From Pseudomonas kilonensis (GTDB taxonomy: Bacteria; Pseudomonadota; Gammaproteobacteria; Pseudomonadales; Pseudomonadaceae), in the NCBI RefSeq assembly GCF_001269885.1, contig NZ_LHVH01000031.1, forward strand, positions 62,001 through 126,000: a DNA stretch of 64,000 bases. The letters run 5' to 3'. The notes under the pieces were generated by a model that worked only from the letters and a program-made list of their open reading frames with translations, made no database searches and was not told where the DNA came from. Both the position numbers and the translations under genes were made by a program. Shown here piece by piece: positions 33,299-42,895 of this stretch. Numbering within the stretch: position 1 is the first letter of the stretch; the number at the start of each line of letters is the position of its first letter.

Positions 33299-34794
33299 AG
33301 CTTTTGAAGCTCAATCCTTTTGTGCAGGCTGGTATTGGCCTGTCGTTTGCCCTGTTGTGGTCCAGCCCGAGCCTGGCGGCCCTGACTGACACCAAGAATT
33401 TCGGCCTGGAAGTGAAAATCACTGGCCAGTCCGAAGACGACCGCGACCTCGGCACCCAGAGCGGTGGCGACGTCAACGGTGTCGGCCTGGACCTGCGTCC
33501 CTGGGTCTACGGTGAAAGCGAAAGCGGCGCCTGGAGCGCCTACGCCATGGCCCAGGCCGTGACGTCCAGCGATATCATCGAGACCGACACCCTGCAACAG
33601 TCCGATGACAGCACCCAGCAAACCGACAGCGGCGATCGCGAAGCCAAGAAAAGCTACCTGGCCATGCGCGAGTTCTGGATCGGCTACCGTGGCCTGACCC
33701 CCTACCCGGGCGAGCAATTGAAGTTCGGTCGCCAGCGCCTGCGCAATGACGACGGCCAATGGCGCGACACCAACATCGAAGCCCTGAACTGGACCTTCGA
33801 CACCACCTTGCTGCGGGCCAACCTCGGCGTGGCCGAACGGTTCAGCGAATACCGCACCGACCTCAAGGAATTGTCCCCCCAGGACAAGGACCGCCTGCAC
33901 GTCTTTGGCGACGTGGGCTACCAGTGGATGCCAGGCCAGTGGGCCGGGATCCGTGCCCACCACTCCCATGACAATGGCAGCCTCGATTACCCGACCCCGG
34001 GCGAAGCCACCGACACCCTGGACAAGACCGAGAACGGTGACTTGACCTGGCTGGGCCTGGAAGCCAACAGCGACGCCTACAACTGGCGCAACACCAACAC
34101 GGTCAACTACTGGGCCAGCCTCACCGGCATGACCGGCGACCGTGACACCGTCAACCCGCTCAACGCCGACGGCACGCGCCCAACAGAAGCCAAGCACAGC
34201 GATGACGTGGACGGCTGGGCCACTGATTTGGGTATCCGCCTGCGCCTGGACCCGCAATGGCAAGTCGGTGCGGCCTATGCCCGCGCCAGCGAGGACTACG
34301 AACAGAACGGCCTGCAAAGCAACCGCTCGAACTTCACCGGCACGCGCTCGCGGGTCCATCGTTTCGGCGAAGCGTTCCGTGGCGAAATGGCCAACACCCA
34401 GAGCGCCAGCCTGTTCGGTTCCTGGCAGTTGCGTGACGAATACGACGCCAGCCTTGTGTACCACAAGTTCTGGCGCGTGGACGGCAACAAGCCGGTGGGC
34501 AGCAACGGCATCAACGCTGTGGAAAACAACACCGACGACGTGACCGGCGCGATCCTGTCCACCTCGTCCCTGCCACTGCGCGACGGTAACAAGGACCTGG
34601 GCCAGGAAGTCGACCTGGTCGTCACCAAGTACTTCAAGCAAGGCCTGCTGCCCGCCGCGCTGAGTCAGTCCATTGATGAGCCGTCGGCGCTGGTGCGCTT
34701 TCGTGGCGGCGTGTTCAAGCCAGGCGACGCTTACGGCAAAGAGGTCGATTCGTACATGCATCGCGCCTTTGTCGACGTGATCTGGCGCTTCTGA
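33295..34794 (+). CDS. algE: Alginate outer-membrane export porin AlgE
   Basis: A 499-residue outer-membrane beta-barrel through which alginate leaves the cell. A signal peptide (about 1-29, ending SLA-A) precedes alternating strands with many Arg/Lys residues lining the channel, and the protein ends in Phe (VIWRF), the barrel-insertion signature. The ATG overlaps the algK stop, implying coupled translation with its lipoprotein partner. Length matches the family (about 490). Confidence 0.96.
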   Translation: MKLLKLNPFVQAGIGLSFALLWSSPSLAALTDTKNFGLEVKITGQSEDDRDLGTQSGGDVNGVGLDLRPWVYGESESGAWSAYAMAQAVTSSDIIETDTLQQSDDSTQQTDSGDREAKKSYLAMREFWIGYRGLTPYPGEQLKFGRQRLRNDDGQWRDTNIEALNWTFDTTLLRANLGVAERFSEYRTDLKELSPQDKDRLHVFGDVGYQWMPGQWAGIRAHHSHDNGSLDYPTPGEATDTLDKTENGDLTWLGLEANSDAYNWRNTNTVNYWASLTGMTGDRDTVNPLNADGTRPTEAKHSDDVDGWATDLGIRLRLDPQWQVGAAYARASEDYEQNGLQSNRSNFTGTRSRVHRFGEAFRGEMANTQSASLFGSWQLRDEYDASLVYHKFWRVDGNKPVGSNGINAVENNTDDVTGAILSTSSLPLRDGNKDLGQEVDLVVTKYFKQGLLPAALSQSIDEPSALVRFRGGVFKPGDAYGKEVDSYMHRAFVDVIWRF

Positions 34795-34820
34795 TGCAAA
34801 TGGCCATGGGAGTGCCCGAT

Positions 34821-36413
34821 ATGAACCGCTACCTCAGGAACAGCCAGGCGATGAAAGGTTCGATCAGCCTGTTGGTCGCAGCGATGCTGCTGGCCGGCTC
34901 GCCGGCGTTCGCCAACGTTGAGCCGGTGGTCAAGCCGGGCAACGTGGTCAAGGGACTGCAACAGGCCAAGACCTACACCGTCAGCAGCGCGCCGACCGCA
35001 CCACTGGAGCTGGCCACGCCGACCCTGCCCGACCTCTCCGGCTACACCGCCGAAGCGGTCGCGGCAAAAATCGTGCGGACCAAGCCCGGCAAGGTCAGCG
35101 TGCGTCGGATGATGCAGGAAAACGCCTTGAAGGACTTCATCGGCGGCGACAACAAGATGGCCGAGTGGGTCGTGCGTCAGCACGGTATCCCACAGGCCAT
35201 CTTCGTCGACGATGGCTACATGAACCTCAAGGACCTGGTCAAGAAGGTGCCCAAGCAGTACCTCAGCGAAACCTCGCCAGGCGTGTTCCTGGCCAGGATT
35301 CCAATTGTGGTCGGCGAGAAAGGCATCCTGGAAATCGACAAACAGACCCAGGAATTGCGCCTGTCCCAGGAGGGCGGCGCGTTCCTGGTCAACGATGGCC
35401 GGATGTTCATCCGCGACACCAAGGTCACCGGCTGGCGCGAAAAGGAAAACGGCCCCGCTACGTTCCGCTCGCCCAAGGAATTCCGTCCGTTCCTGCTGTC
35501 CTGGGGCGGCACCGAGACCTACATCGTCAACACCAAGATGGCGAGCTTCGGCTACGCCAACAGTAAGTCGTACGGGGTCAGTATTTCCCAGTACACGCCG
35601 AACATGGCCAAGGTCCTCAAGCGCCCGGAACCGACCGGCTGGATCATCGGTTCCGAGTTCTCGGACATGTGGTACGGCTTCTACTGCTATGAAACCAACG
35701 ACTTCGTGGTCAAGGGCAATACCTACAAAGACAACATCGTCTACGGCATCGACCCCCATGACCGTTCCCATCGGCTGATCATTGCCGACAACACGGTCTA
35801 CGGGACCAAGAAGAAGCACGGGATCATTATTTCCCGTGAGGTCAACGACAGCTTCATTTTCAACAACCGCAGCTATGACAACAAACTCTCGGGCCTGGTG
35901 ATCGACCGTAACAGCGTGAACAACCTGATCGCCTACAACGAGATCTACAAGAACCACACCGACGGCATCACGCTCTACGAGAGTGGTGACAACCTGCTGT
36001 GGGGCAACAAAGTGATCAGCAACCGCCGCCACGGCATCCGCATTCGTAACAGCGTGAACATCCGCCTCTACGAAAACGTGTCCATGGCCAACGGCCTGAC
36101 CGGTCTCTACGGCCACATCAAAGACCTGTCCGACACCGACCGGGACATCAAGCTCGACCCGTTCGACGCCCAGGTCTCGCTGATCGTGGTCGGCGGCGAA
36201 CTGGCTGCCAACGGCAGTGGCCCGCTGTCCATCGATTCGCCGTTAAGCGTCGAGCTGTACCGCGTGTCCATGCTCGCACCGACCAAATCCAGCGGCATCA
36301 GCTTCTCGGGAATCCTCGGCGAGCGCCAGGATGAAATTCTCGACCTGCTGGTGCGCCAGCAGAAAGCCGTGCTGATCGACCCTGTCGAACGCCAGACCGA
36401 AATGCGGGACTGA
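34821..36413 (+). CDS. algG: Poly(beta-D-mannuronate) C5-epimerase AlgG
   Basis: A 530-residue periplasmic epimerase that converts mannuronate to guluronate residues in the polymer and also protects it during transit. A signal peptide (about 1-33, ending AFA-N) precedes the right-handed beta-helix with repeated NN/HGI-type turns and the catalytic DPHD motif at 311-314. The ATG at 34821 is chosen because GGGAG lies 8 bases upstream; in-frame ATGs from 34794 overlap the algE stop. Confidence 0.95.
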   Translation: MNRYLRNSQAMKGSISLLVAAMLLAGSPAFANVEPVVKPGNVVKGLQQAKTYTVSSAPTAPLELATPTLPDLSGYTAEAVAAKIVRTKPGKVSVRRMMQENALKDFIGGDNKMAEWVVRQHGIPQAIFVDDGYMNLKDLVKKVPKQYLSETSPGVFLARIPIVVGEKGILEIDKQTQELRLSQEGGAFLVNDGRMFIRDTKVTGWREKENGPATFRSPKEFRPFLLSWGGTETYIVNTKMASFGYANSKSYGVSISQYTPNMAKVLKRPEPTGWIIGSEFSDMWYGFYCYETNDFVVKGNTYKDNIVYGIDPHDRSHRLIIADNTVYGTKKKHGIIISREVNDSFIFNNRSYDNKLSGLVIDRNSVNNLIAYNEIYKNHTDGITLYESGDNLLWGNKVISNRRHGIRIRNSVNIRLYENVSMANGLTGLYGHIKDLSDTDRDIKLDPFDAQVSLIVVGGELAANGSGPLSIDSPLSVELYRVSMLAPTKSSGISFSGILGERQDEILDLLVRQQKAVLIDPVERQTEMRD

Positions 36414-36424
36414 GGATGACCTTT

Positions 36425-37876
36425 ATGAACCCACAGATGATCAAACTCCTGGGCCTGTCCGCCCTGACTGCCGGCATTCTCGCCGCTGCAAGTGGCGCGC
36501 GCGCCGATGAAATCAAGGCACCGAGCTTCACCGCCGAACCGTGCTGCAACCTGTGCCCTGCGGCCCATGACGCAAAGAACTACACCTCGCGCTACCAGCA
36601 GAACTTCACCACGCTGGTGCAGGCCCAGGGCGACTGGCTGTTCCGGACCCAGGAAGACCTGCGTACCGAATTCAACACCACCCCGGCCGGCTACAAGCGC
36701 ATGCAGCAGTTGCACGATGCGTTCAAGGCAAAAGGCGTCGAGCTGGTGATCGTCTACCAGCCAACCCGGGGCCTGGTGAACCGCAACAAGCTCAACCCGC
36801 AGGAAAAGGCCAGCTTCAACTTTGACAAGGCCCTGACCAACTACAAATCCATGCTCGGTCGTTTCGCCCAGATGGGTTACGTGGTGCCGGACCTGTCGCC
36901 GCTGACCAACGAAAACCTGCCCGAAACCCTGCCGGCCCACGATTTCTATTTCCGTGGCGACCAGCACTGGACGCCGTATGGCGCCCAGCGCACGGCCAAG
37001 ATCGTCGCCGAGAAGGTCAAGCAGATCCCGGCCTTCGCCGACATTCCCAAGCGTGAGTTCGAGACCAAGAAGTCCGGCCGCATGGGCAAGACCGGCACCC
37101 TGCACAACATGGCCGGGCAACTGTGCGGCACCAGCTATGCGATCCAGTACATGGACCAGTTCACCACCGAGCCCAAGGGCGAGGCTGGCGACGGCGACCT
37201 GTTCAGCGATTCCGGCAACCCGCAGATCACCCTCGTGGGCACCAGTCACAGTGGCAAGAACTACAACTTTGCCGGGTTCCTGGAAGAGTCCATCGGTGCC
37301 GACATCCTCAACGTCGCCTTCCCTGGCGGCGGTCTGGAAGGCGCGATGATCCAGTACCTGGGCAGCGAAGAGTTCCAGAAGAGCCCGCCGAAAATCCTCA
37401 TCTGGGAATTCTCGCCGCTGTATCGCCTGGACCAGGAAACCACCTACCGCCAGATGATGGCGCTGCTGGACAACAACGGTTGCGAAGGCAAGCCGGCGCT
37501 CATGAGCAGCAAGACCGCGCTCAAGCCGGGCAAGAACGAATTGATGGTCAATAGCAAGAACATGGATCTGCGTAACGGCAGCCACCAGGTCGACATCCGC
37601 TTCGCCGATACCTCGGTGAAAACCTTGCAAGCCACCCTCTGGTACATGAATGGGCGCCACGAGGATATCAAGATCGAAAAACCGGATACCTCCGACACCG
37701 ACGGACGTTTCGCCTTCCAATTGCGCACCGACGAGGACTGGGCTTCGCAGACCCTGCTGGCCGTTGAAGTCCAGGGCCCTGAAGCCGGTAAAGAACCACA
37801 GCAAATCGAAGCGAAAGTCTGCAAACGCAACGCATCTCCGCAAGCCGGGCAACAAACGGCTCAAATCGGACAATGA
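36425..37876 (+). CDS. algX: Alginate O-acetyltransferase AlgX
   Basis: A 483-residue periplasmic SGNH-like acetyltransferase that performs terminal alginate acetylation. A signal peptide (about 1-27, ending ARA-D) is followed by the catalytic domain with Asp179/His181 (DQHWTP) and Ser274 (GTSHSGK), the AlgX triad, and a C-terminal carbohydrate-binding module from about 340. GAGG lies 9 bases before the ATG at 36425. Multiple N-terminal cysteines (EPCCNLCP) are typical. Confidence 0.95.
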   Translation: MNPQMIKLLGLSALTAGILAAASGARADEIKAPSFTAEPCCNLCPAAHDAKNYTSRYQQNFTTLVQAQGDWLFRTQEDLRTEFNTTPAGYKRMQQLHDAFKAKGVELVIVYQPTRGLVNRNKLNPQEKASFNFDKALTNYKSMLGRFAQMGYVVPDLSPLTNENLPETLPAHDFYFRGDQHWTPYGAQRTAKIVAEKVKQIPAFADIPKREFETKKSGRMGKTGTLHNMAGQLCGTSYAIQYMDQFTTEPKGEAGDGDLFSDSGNPQITLVGTSHSGKNYNFAGFLEESIGADILNVAFPGGGLEGAMIQYLGSEEFQKSPPKILIWEFSPLYRLDQETTYRQMMALLDNNGCEGKPALMSSKTALKPGKNELMVNSKNMDLRNGSHQVDIRFADTSVKTLQATLWYMNGRHEDIKIEKPDTSDTDGRFAFQLRTDEDWASQTLLAVEVQGPEAGKEPQQIEAKVCKRNASPQAGQQTAQIGQ

Positions 37877-37887
37877 GGTCTCGTCTC

Positions 37888-39024
37888 ATGACCAGAACCA
37901 TGCGCACCCGAACGTTGAAAACGCTGCTGGCGCCCTCCCTGCTGACCCTGGCGATGTTCGCCGGGGCCACGCAGGCGGCGGCCCCGCTGCGCCCGCCACA
38001 GGGTTACTTCGCACCGATCGAGAAGGTCAAGACCGGCGAAGCCGCCCAAGGTTGCGACGCCACGCCGACGCCCTACACCGGCTCCCTGCAATTTCGCAGC
38101 AAGTACGAGGGTTCCGACAAGGCCCGTTCGACCCTGAACGTGCAATCGGAAAAAGCCTTTCGTGACAGCACCGCCGACATCACCAAGATCGAGCGTGGCG
38201 TCAGCAAGCAAGTGATGCAATTCATGCGTGACGGCCGTCCCGAACAATTGGAATGCACCCTCAACTGGCTGACCGCGTGGGCCCAGGCCGATGCGCTGAT
38301 GTCCAAGGACTTCAACCACACCGGCAAGTCCATGCGCAAATGGGCGCTGGGCAGCATGGCGTCGGCCTATGTGCGCCTGAAGTTTTCCGAGTCCCGCCCA
38401 CTGGCCAATCACCCGGAGCAGGCGCAACTGATCGAAGGCTGGTTCAGCCGGATGGCCGATCAGGTGGTCAGCGACTGGGACAACCTGCCGCTGGACAAGA
38501 CCAACAACCATTCCTACTGGGCCGCCTGGTCGGTGATGGCCACGTCCGTGGCAACCAACCGCCGCGACCTGTTCGACTGGGCCGTCAAGGAATACAAGGT
38601 CGGCGTCAACCAGGTCGATGCCGACGGTTTCCTGCCCAACGAACTCAAGCGCAAGCAACGCGCCCTGTCCTACCACAACTATGCCCTGCCGCCACTGGCG
38701 ATGATTGCCAGTTTCGCCCAGGTCAACGGTGTGGACCTGCGCCAGGAAAACAACGGCGCCCTCAAGCGACTGGGTGACCGGGTGCTGGCCGGGGTGAAAG
38801 ACCCGGACATCTTCGAAGAAAAGAACGGCGATGAGCAGGACATGAAAGACCTGAAGGTCGACTCGAAATTCGCCTGGCTCGAACCGTTCTGCAGCCTCTA
38901 CACCTGCTCCGAGGATGTGCTGGAGCGCAAGCATGAAATGCAACCGTTCAAGACCTTCCGCCTCGGCGGGGATTTGACCCGGGTGTATGACCCTTCGCGG
39001 GAGAAAGGCGAAAAAGGAAGCTGA
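37888..39024 (+). CDS. algL: Alginate lyase AlgL
   Basis: A 378-residue periplasmic polysaccharide lyase (family 5) that clears alginate stranded in the periplasm. A signal peptide (about 1-30, ending TQA-A) is followed by the alpha/alpha barrel. The catalytic segment NNHSYW begins at 206 (His208), and the lysines/tyrosines of LSYHNYALPPL are also present. GAGG lies 9 bases before the ATG at 37888; an upstream ATG at 37873 overlaps the algX stop. A REPIN follows within the operon. Confidence 0.95.
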   Translation: MTRTMRTRTLKTLLAPSLLTLAMFAGATQAAAPLRPPQGYFAPIEKVKTGEAAQGCDATPTPYTGSLQFRSKYEGSDKARSTLNVQSEKAFRDSTADITKIERGVSKQVMQFMRDGRPEQLECTLNWLTAWAQADALMSKDFNHTGKSMRKWALGSMASAYVRLKFSESRPLANHPEQAQLIEGWFSRMADQVVSDWDNLPLDKTNNHSYWAAWSVMATSVATNRRDLFDWAVKEYKVGVNQVDADGFLPNELKRKQRALSYHNYALPPLAMIASFAQVNGVDLRQENNGALKRLGDRVLAGVKDPDIFEEKNGDEQDMKDLKVDSKFAWLEPFCSLYTCSEDVLERKHEMQPFKTFRLGGDLTRVYDPSREKGEKGS

Positions 39025-39050
39025 TGTCATATCCCTTGCCTGGCAAGGGA

Positions 39051-39144
39051 CCTGTGGGAGCAAGGCTTGCCCGCGATAGCCATGACGCGGGGGCACTGAA
39101 TGGACCGCGTCATCGTTCATCGCGGGCAAGCCTTGCTCCCACAG
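39051..39144. repeat. REPIN between algL and algI
   Basis: An inward-facing pair of the GTGGGAGCAAGGCTTGCCCGC subtype occupies most of the 220-base algL-algI gap. It is followed by a G/C-run hairpin at 39169-39197. Confidence 0.9.
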
Positions 39145-39168
39145 TAATCACGGCGACTGAAATGCAAT

Positions 39169-39197
39169 AAAACCCCCCGGTTTTCATGGGGGGGTTT
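39169..39197. repeat. C-run/G-run hairpin upstream of algI
   Basis: AAAACCCCCC pairs with GGGGGGGTTT across a 9-base loop. A G-run rather than a T-run follows, so it is not a typical terminator, but it could slow polymerase or block exonucleases inside the operon. Confidence 0.6.
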
Positions 39198-39244
39198 GGG
39201 GGGGCTCTGGCCCTTGACTGTTGATTCAACATGGAGAGATCGGG

Positions 39245-40810
39245 ATGGTATTTTCATCCAATGTGTTCCTGTTTCTGTTCTTGCCGATCTTTCTCGGCTT
39301 GTACTACTTGAGCGGGCAACGCTATCGCAACCTGCTGCTGCTGATCGCCAGCTATGTGTTCTATGCCTGGTGGCGGGTGGACTTCCTGGCACTGTTCGCC
39401 GGCGTCACCCTGTGGAACTACTGGATCGGCCTGAAAGTCGGCGCCGCCGGTGTGCGCACCAAACCGGCCCAGCGCTGGCTGTTGCTCGGCGTGGGCGTGG
39501 ATTTGGCCATCCTGGGCTATTTCAAGTACGCCAACTTCGGCGTGGACAGCCTCAACGCCATCATCACCGGCTTCGGTCTCAACCCGTTCATCCTGACCCA
39601 CGTGCTGTTGCCGATCGGGATCTCGTTCTACATCTTCGAGTCCATCAGCTACATCATCGACGTCTATCGCGGTGACACCCCGGCGACCCGCAACCTGATC
39701 GACTTCGCCGCGTTCGTGGCCATTTTCCCGCACCTGATCGCCGGCCCCGTGTTGCGTTTCCGCGACCTGGCCGACCAGTTCAACAACCGTACCCACACGC
39801 TGGACAAGTTCTCCGAAGGCTGCACCCGCTTCATGCAGGGCTTCATCAAGAAAGTGTTCATCGCCGACACCCTGGCGGTGGTGGCCGACCATTGCTTCGC
39901 CTTGCAGAACCCGACCACGGGCGATGCCTGGCTCGGCGCGCTGGCCTACACCGCGCAGCTGTACTTCGACTTCTCCGGCTACAGCGACATGGCCATCGGC
40001 CTGGGCCTGATGATGGGTTTCCGTTTCATGGAAAACTTCAAGCAGCCCTACATCAGCCAGTCGATCACCGAGTTCTGGCGCCGCTGGCACATCAGCCTGT
40101 CCACCTGGCTGCGCGACTACCTCTACATCACCCTGGGCGGTAACCGCAAAGGCACGCTGATGACCTATCGCAACCTGTTCCTGACCATGCTGCTCGGTGG
40201 TCTGTGGCACGGTGCGAACATCACCTACGTGATCTGGGGTGCCTGGCACGGCATGTGGCTGGCCATCGAAAAAGCGGTGGGCATCAACACCACGCCACGC
40301 AGCATCAACCCGATCCGCTGGGCGCTGACGTTCCTGCTGGTGGTGATGGGCTGGGTGATTTTCCGGGCCGAGAACCTGCACGTGGCCGGTCGCATGTACG
40401 GCGCCATGTTCAGCTTCGGCGACTGGTCGCTGTCGGAACTGACCCGTGCCAACCTCACCGGCCTGCAGATCGCCACGCTGGCGGTGGCCTACGCCACCCT
40501 CGCCTTCTTCGGCCTGCGGGACTTCTACACCAACCGTCCGCCAGTCAAGACAAAACCTGAAGTGACCACCGAGGCCGATGGTCCGGCCACTGCACAACCG
40601 GGTCTGATCAAAGCCGCGCCGGGCGAAAATCCGACGAATATCCATGAACCTGGCTACACCGTTGGCGTCGAAGCCCAGGTGCAACCGGCCTACTGGACCG
40701 TGGACTGGTCACGCTACGTGATGCGCACCCTGGTGCTGCTGCTGTTCATCGCCTCGATTCTCAAACTCTCGGCGCAAAGCTTCTCGCCGTTCCTTTACTT
40801 CCAGTTCTGA
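39245..40810 (+). CDS. algI: Alginate O-acetylation protein AlgI (MBOAT)
   Basis: A 521-residue inner-membrane MBOAT acyltransferase with about 10-12 helices that passes acetyl groups to the periplasmic acetylation machinery. The conserved FWRRWHISLS motif and the catalytic His322 in LLGGLWHGAN are both present. The ATG at 39245 has GGAGA upstream; a reading from 39221 is in frame but unlikely. It begins the acetylation block algI-algJ-algF. Confidence 0.96.
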   Translation: MVFSSNVFLFLFLPIFLGLYYLSGQRYRNLLLLIASYVFYAWWRVDFLALFAGVTLWNYWIGLKVGAAGVRTKPAQRWLLLGVGVDLAILGYFKYANFGVDSLNAIITGFGLNPFILTHVLLPIGISFYIFESISYIIDVYRGDTPATRNLIDFAAFVAIFPHLIAGPVLRFRDLADQFNNRTHTLDKFSEGCTRFMQGFIKKVFIADTLAVVADHCFALQNPTTGDAWLGALAYTAQLYFDFSGYSDMAIGLGLMMGFRFMENFKQPYISQSITEFWRRWHISLSTWLRDYLYITLGGNRKGTLMTYRNLFLTMLLGGLWHGANITYVIWGAWHGMWLAIEKAVGINTTPRSINPIRWALTFLLVVMGWVIFRAENLHVAGRMYGAMFSFGDWSLSELTRANLTGLQIATLAVAYATLAFFGLRDFYTNRPPVKTKPEVTTEADGPATAQPGLIKAAPGENPTNIHEPGYTVGVEAQVQPAYWTVDWSRYVMRTLVLLLFIASILKLSAQSFSPFLYFQF

Positions 40811-40821
40811 GGGATCTGAAC

Positions 40822-41997
40822 ATGACCCGCTCATTACGCATCTTTTACATCGCACTGTTCATGCTGATCCTGACAGCACTGGGCATGTGGTCGATGCGCA
40901 GTTTCTTCGGCTTCAGCACCAACCCCGACGCGACCGTGCTCAACGGGCGCTGGGCCAAGGCCGTGGAAACCCACTACGACGAAGAGTTCCCGATCAAGCG
41001 CCTGGGCACCAACATCTGGGCGGCGCTGGACTACAAGCTGTTCAACGAAGGCCGCAAAGGCGTGGTCCTGGGCCGCGACCAGTGGCTGTACAGCGACGAA
41101 GAGTTCAACCCGATCGTCAACGAAGAGCTGAACCTGCAAGGCAACTACGCGCTGGTCGAAGGCGTGCGCCAGAAGCTCAAGGAACAAGGCATCACCCTGG
41201 TGATGGCGATCCTGCCGGCCAAGGCGCGCTTGTATCCAGAACACATGGGTGAAGTGAAGCCGTCGAGCATTCACGCCAACCTCTACCAGGATTTCCACGC
41301 TCGCGTGGCGGCGGACAAGATCATCGCCCCTGACCTGCTCGGCCCGCTGCAACAGGCCAAGCAGAGCGGCCAGCAAGTGTTCCTGCGCACCGACACCCAC
41401 TGGACCCCGGAAGGTGCCCAGGTCGCGGCCGAGAACCTGGCCAAGGCGATTGCCGAAGGCGCACCGCTCAACGGCGAGCCACAACGCTTCGTCACCGAAC
41501 CTGCAGAAAAAATCACCCACAAGGGCGACCTGCGTCAGTTCCTGCCCCTGGACCCACTGTTCGAAAACCTGATGCCGGCCCAGGAGCCGCTGGTCAAGCG
41601 CAACACCCGCGAAGCCGATGACCAGCCGACCAGCGACGACGCGCTGTTCGCCGACGCCCAGGTGCCCGTGGCCCTGATCGGCACCAGCTACAGCGCCAAC
41701 CCCAACTGGAACTTCGTCGGTGCACTCAAGCAAGCCCTGCACAGCGACGTCGTCAACTACGCCGAGGACGGCCATGGCCCGATTCTGCCGATGCTCAGCT
41801 ACCTCAAGAGTGATGCCTTCAAGAACAGCCCGCCACAGGTGCTGATCTGGGAGTTCCCTGAACGTTATCTGCCCGTGAACAACGAAATCGGCGACGCCGA
41901 CCCACAGTGGGTCGCAGAGCTCAAGCAAGCCGGCGCGCGCCAACAGAACGTAGCCGCCAACACCCCATCCGAGACGCCCGACCGGGCGCAAAACTGA
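40822..41997 (+). CDS. algJ: Alginate O-acetyltransferase AlgJ
   Basis: A 391-residue protein with an uncleaved N-terminal membrane helix (about 7-27) and a periplasmic SGNH-like acetyltransferase domain related to AlgX. The triad is Asp191/His193 (DTHWTP) and Ser289 (GTSYSA). It transfers acetyl groups from AlgI toward the polymer via AlgX. It starts 11 bases after algI and ends with a Glu/Thr/Pro-rich tail. Confidence 0.95.
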   Translation: MTRSLRIFYIALFMLILTALGMWSMRSFFGFSTNPDATVLNGRWAKAVETHYDEEFPIKRLGTNIWAALDYKLFNEGRKGVVLGRDQWLYSDEEFNPIVNEELNLQGNYALVEGVRQKLKEQGITLVMAILPAKARLYPEHMGEVKPSSIHANLYQDFHARVAADKIIAPDLLGPLQQAKQSGQQVFLRTDTHWTPEGAQVAAENLAKAIAEGAPLNGEPQRFVTEPAEKITHKGDLRQFLPLDPLFENLMPAQEPLVKRNTREADDQPTSDDALFADAQVPVALIGTSYSANPNWNFVGALKQALHSDVVNYAEDGHGPILPMLSYLKSDAFKNSPPQVLIWEFPERYLPVNNEIGDADPQWVAELKQAGARQQNVAANTPSETPDRAQN

Positions 41998-42011
41998 AAG
42001 AGAGGTCCACC

Positions 42012-42677
42012 ATGACTTTCAACACTACTCCTCGCCGTCTCGCTGCTCGCTCCTTCAAGGCCGTTGCCCTCGTCGCCAGCATGAGCGCCCTCTCGCTGTC
42101 CGCCTTTGCCGGTGATTCGGCCCTGTACGGCCCAGTCGCGCCAAAAGGCTCGAGCTTCGTACGTATCTACAACGCCAGCAACGCCGAAGTCAGCGCCACC
42201 GTTGGCAGCACCAACTTGAGCGACGTGGCTCCACTGGCCAGCAGTGACTTCAGCTTCATGCCTGGCGGTGACTACAGCGCCAAGGTCGGCAGCCAGACCG
42301 TTCCGGTTAAACTGGCCCCCGATCACTATTACACCCTGGTCAACAACGCCAGTGGCCAGCCTCAGCTGATCGAAGAACCACCGTTCAAGAACAAGCAGAA
42401 GTCCCTGGTCCGTGTGCAGAACCTCACTGACAAGGCACTGACCCTCAAGACCGCCGACGGCAAGACCGAAGTGGTGCCGAACGTGGCCGCCAAGGGCCGT
42501 GGCGAACGTGAAATCAACCCGGTGAAAGTGACCCTGGCGCTGTTCGAAGGCGACAAGAAAGTCGGCGACCTCAAGCCCGTGGCCCTGGAGCGCGGCGAAG
42601 CGGCCGTGCTGTACGTCACCGGTTCAGGCAGCAGCCTGTCGCCAGTGTGGGTAAAACGCCCGGCGTCGACCCGCTGA
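42012..42677 (+). CDS. algF: Alginate O-acetylation protein AlgF
   Basis: A 221-residue periplasmic protein needed for alginate acetylation, probably as an adaptor between acetylation components. A signal peptide ends at about residue 33 (LSAFA-G), followed by two beta-rich domains (GSSFVRIYNAS and KSLVRVQNLT mark the repeats). AGAGG lies 6 bases before the ATG. A REPIN separates it from algA. Confidence 0.95.
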   Translation: MTFNTTPRRLAARSFKAVALVASMSALSLSAFAGDSALYGPVAPKGSSFVRIYNASNAEVSATVGSTNLSDVAPLASSDFSFMPGGDYSAKVGSQTVPVKLAPDHYYTLVNNASGQPQLIEEPPFKNKQKSLVRVQNLTDKALTLKTADGKTEVVPNVAAKGRGEREINPVKVTLALFEGDKKVGDLKPVALERGEAAVLYVTGSGSSLSPVWVKRPASTR

Positions 42678-42704
42678 TGAATTCACCTGATTGACGCTGT
42701 ACCC

Positions 42705-42795
42705 CTGTGGGAGCGGGCTTGCTCGCGAATACGGTCTCACATTCAACATTGATGTTGGCTGAAGCACCACTTTCGCGAGCAAGCCCGCTCCCACC
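42705..42795. repeat. REPIN between algF and algA
   Basis: An inward-facing pair of the GTGGGAGCGGGCTTGCTCGC subtype lies in the 218-base gap before the last gene of the alginate operon. Confidence 0.9.
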
Positions 42796-42895
42796 CTGAA
42801 TCGGGGGTGTCAGTCGGGTACGGAACAAGAACAAGAGAGTGAAACGACAGAACGCAGTAGCTCTAACAACCATTTCGCTTCAAGGAGTAACAAAC

